From: an uncultured Lachnospiraceae bacterium
GTDB taxonomy: Bacteria; Bacillota; Clostridia; Lachnospirales; Lachnospiraceae
DNA: 7,172 bases
Assembly: GCA_947068385.1 (NCBI GenBank)
Contig: CAMTBF010000177.1
Coordinates: 1-7,172, forward strand
Direction of reading: 5' to 3'
The first letter of the stretch is position 1, and every line of letters starts with the position of its first letter. The notes under the pieces are model-generated. The model ran no database searches, was not told where the DNA came from, and saw only the letters and a program-made list of their open reading frames with translations. Shown piece by piece: positions 6,150 through 7,172 of this stretch. The position numbers and the translations under genes are program-made.

Positions 6150-7172
6150 TCACGCATAATGCTGCATCACGTACTGCAGCTCCGTATTGCCCCGGTAAGT
6201 GTTCTTCCCCAGCTGGTAGGCCACGGACACAGGGAAATTCCCTCTCCCCGCGTACAGCGCCTCCTGGCTTCCCGGGCCGAACCTCTCCTCCAGGAACGCG
6301 CCGAACCTCTCCAGGTCGCCGAAGAAGACGATCTGGCGCCTGGCACCGGTTTCCGTGCGCACCTGGTATCTGGCGCAGGTCTGGTTGGCGCCCATCTTGT
6401 GCCCTGTCAGGAAGATCAGGTTCTTGTGGGCGAACAGCGGCCTGGGGTTGCCTACGCCGAAGGGCTCCAGCAGCTCCAGCTCCTCCGCCAGCCCCATGTC
6501 CCCGTAGTCTATGGGCATGGGCACATCGATGTGCACTTTGGGGATGAAGTCCTCCGGCTCCAGCCTGCAGTTCCGGTTCAGGTCCCGCCGGAAGGCCTCC
6601 ACGTCCTCCTCCCGCATGGACAGCCCCGCCGCCATGGCATGGCCGCCGAACTTGGTGAAATACTGCTTCACCTCCGTCATGGCCTGGTACATGTGGTAGC
6701 CCTCTATGGAGCGGCCGGAGCCCTTGACCCCTTCCTCCCCCTTGGTCAGGATGAAGACGGGGCGGTGGTGGCTCTCCCGGATGCGCCCGGCGATGATGCC
6801 CGCCAGGCTCTCGTGGACTTCAGGCAGGTATATCACCAGCACCTTGTCTCCTTCCATCCCCTGCCGGGCAAGGAACCCTTCCGCCTGCTCCACCCCCTGC
6901 AGGGTCATGTTCTTGCGGCTGTCGTTGAGCTCCTTCAGCTCCCTGGCCGCGGTCATGGCCTCCACCCTGTTTTTGCTCTGGAGAAGCTCCAGGGCCCGCT
7001 TGGCGGTGTCCAGCCTGCCGGTGGCGTTGAGGCAGGGGCCAATCACGAAGCCCAGGTGATAGGCGCTCAGCTTCTCCGGCTCGATGCCGTTGACCTCTGT
7101 CAGGGCCCTAATCCCTGGGTTGCGGGTATGCCGCAGGCGGTTCAGCCCCTCCTTCACCAGAATCCGGTTCTC
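6150..7172 (-). CDS. recJ: Single-stranded-DNA-specific exonuclease RecJ, C-terminal part (5' end beyond window)
   Basis: RecJ is a 5'-to-3' single-stranded DNA exonuclease of the DHH/DHHA1 superfamily. It acts in recombination and repair in the cytoplasm. The reading frame stays open to the last base, so the visible 340 residues are a fragment; the catalytic DHH motifs near the N-terminus are missing. Counting from the window edge, GPCLNATGR (45-53) closes the DHH domain. HESLAGIIAGR (from 120) stands where relatives carry HxGVxGIVAxR, and GSGRS (151-155) and FGGHAMAAG (from about 175) are DHHA1 substrate-binding motifs. LEPFGVGNPRP (from 235) opens the C-terminal OB-fold. The stop is TGA (6152-6150), followed by a clear terminator. 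A GTG at 7157-7155 is internal; upstream residues ENRIL are typical of RecJ, so it is not the start. It converges on the sugar cluster and is functionally unrelated to it. Confidence 0.95.
   Translation of the reverse strand, partial: ENRILVKEGLNRLRHTRNPGIRALTEVNGIEPEKLSAYHLGFVIGPCLNATGRLDTAKRALELLQSKNRVEAMTAARELKELNDSRKNMTLQGVEQAEGFLARQGMEGDKVLVIYLPEVHESLAGIIAGRIRESHHRPVFILTKGEEGVKGSGRSIEGYHMYQAMTEVKQYFTKFGGHAMAAGLSMREEDVEAFRRDLNRNCRLEPEDFIPKVHIDVPMPIDYGDMGLAEELELLEPFGVGNPRPLFAHKNLIFLTGHKMGANQTCARYQVRTETGARRQIVFFGDLERFGAFLEERFGPGSQEALYAGRGNFPVSVAYQLGKNTYRGNTELQYVMQHYA

Noticed and set aside
7155..7157. GTG as the start of recJ.
   Set aside because: The frame continues to the window edge with RecJ-like residues, and the fragment lacks the N-terminal DHH motifs.

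Overview
The window suggests the chromosome of a GC-rich member of the Clostridia, most likely Lachnospiraceae-like. This is inferred from the LplA/LipO-like solute-binding protein, strong AGGAGG-type ribosome binding sites, the Lachnospiraceae-like RecJ sequence, and coding DNA that looks close to 60% GC by eye. No ribosomal or other taxonomic marker is present, so the placement is tentative.

Layout: (1) positions 3-511 hold the 3' end of an ABC-transporter sugar-binding lipoprotein gene, with an apparent one-base deletion near 48-52. (2) 512-661 is a gap with an 11-bp perfect hairpin followed by a strikingly AT-rich leader. (3) 662-1723 and 1745-2905 are two consecutive, unrelated-looking Gfo/Idh/MocA NAD(P)-dependent sugar oxidoreductases. 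(4) 2906-3057 is a structured gap ending in a strong ribosome binding site. (5) 3058-6009 encodes a 983-residue protein that I recognise as DUF4450-like: an (alpha/alpha)6 glycosidase-type barrel with beta-rich ends and no signal peptide. (6) 6010-6149 is a convergent intergenic region with palindromes and a good intrinsic terminator for the opposite strand. (7) 6150-7172 on the minus strand is the C-terminal part of recJ, a core DNA-repair exonuclease gene that runs off the window.

How the genes may work together (inference): the binding protein, with permeases presumably encoded upstream, would capture an oligosaccharide or glycoside. The two oxidoreductases and the DUF4450-like protein all lack export signals and would process the imported sugar in the cytoplasm. 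A pair of Gfo/Idh/MocA enzymes beside an uncharacterised glycosidase-fold protein fits either oxidation-assisted glycoside cleavage (keto intermediate, cleavage, reduction) or inositol/modified-sugar catabolism. The substrate cannot be read from the sequence. The cassette is the accessory part of the window; recJ is housekeeping. I see no CRISPR array, mobile element, tRNA or rRNA.
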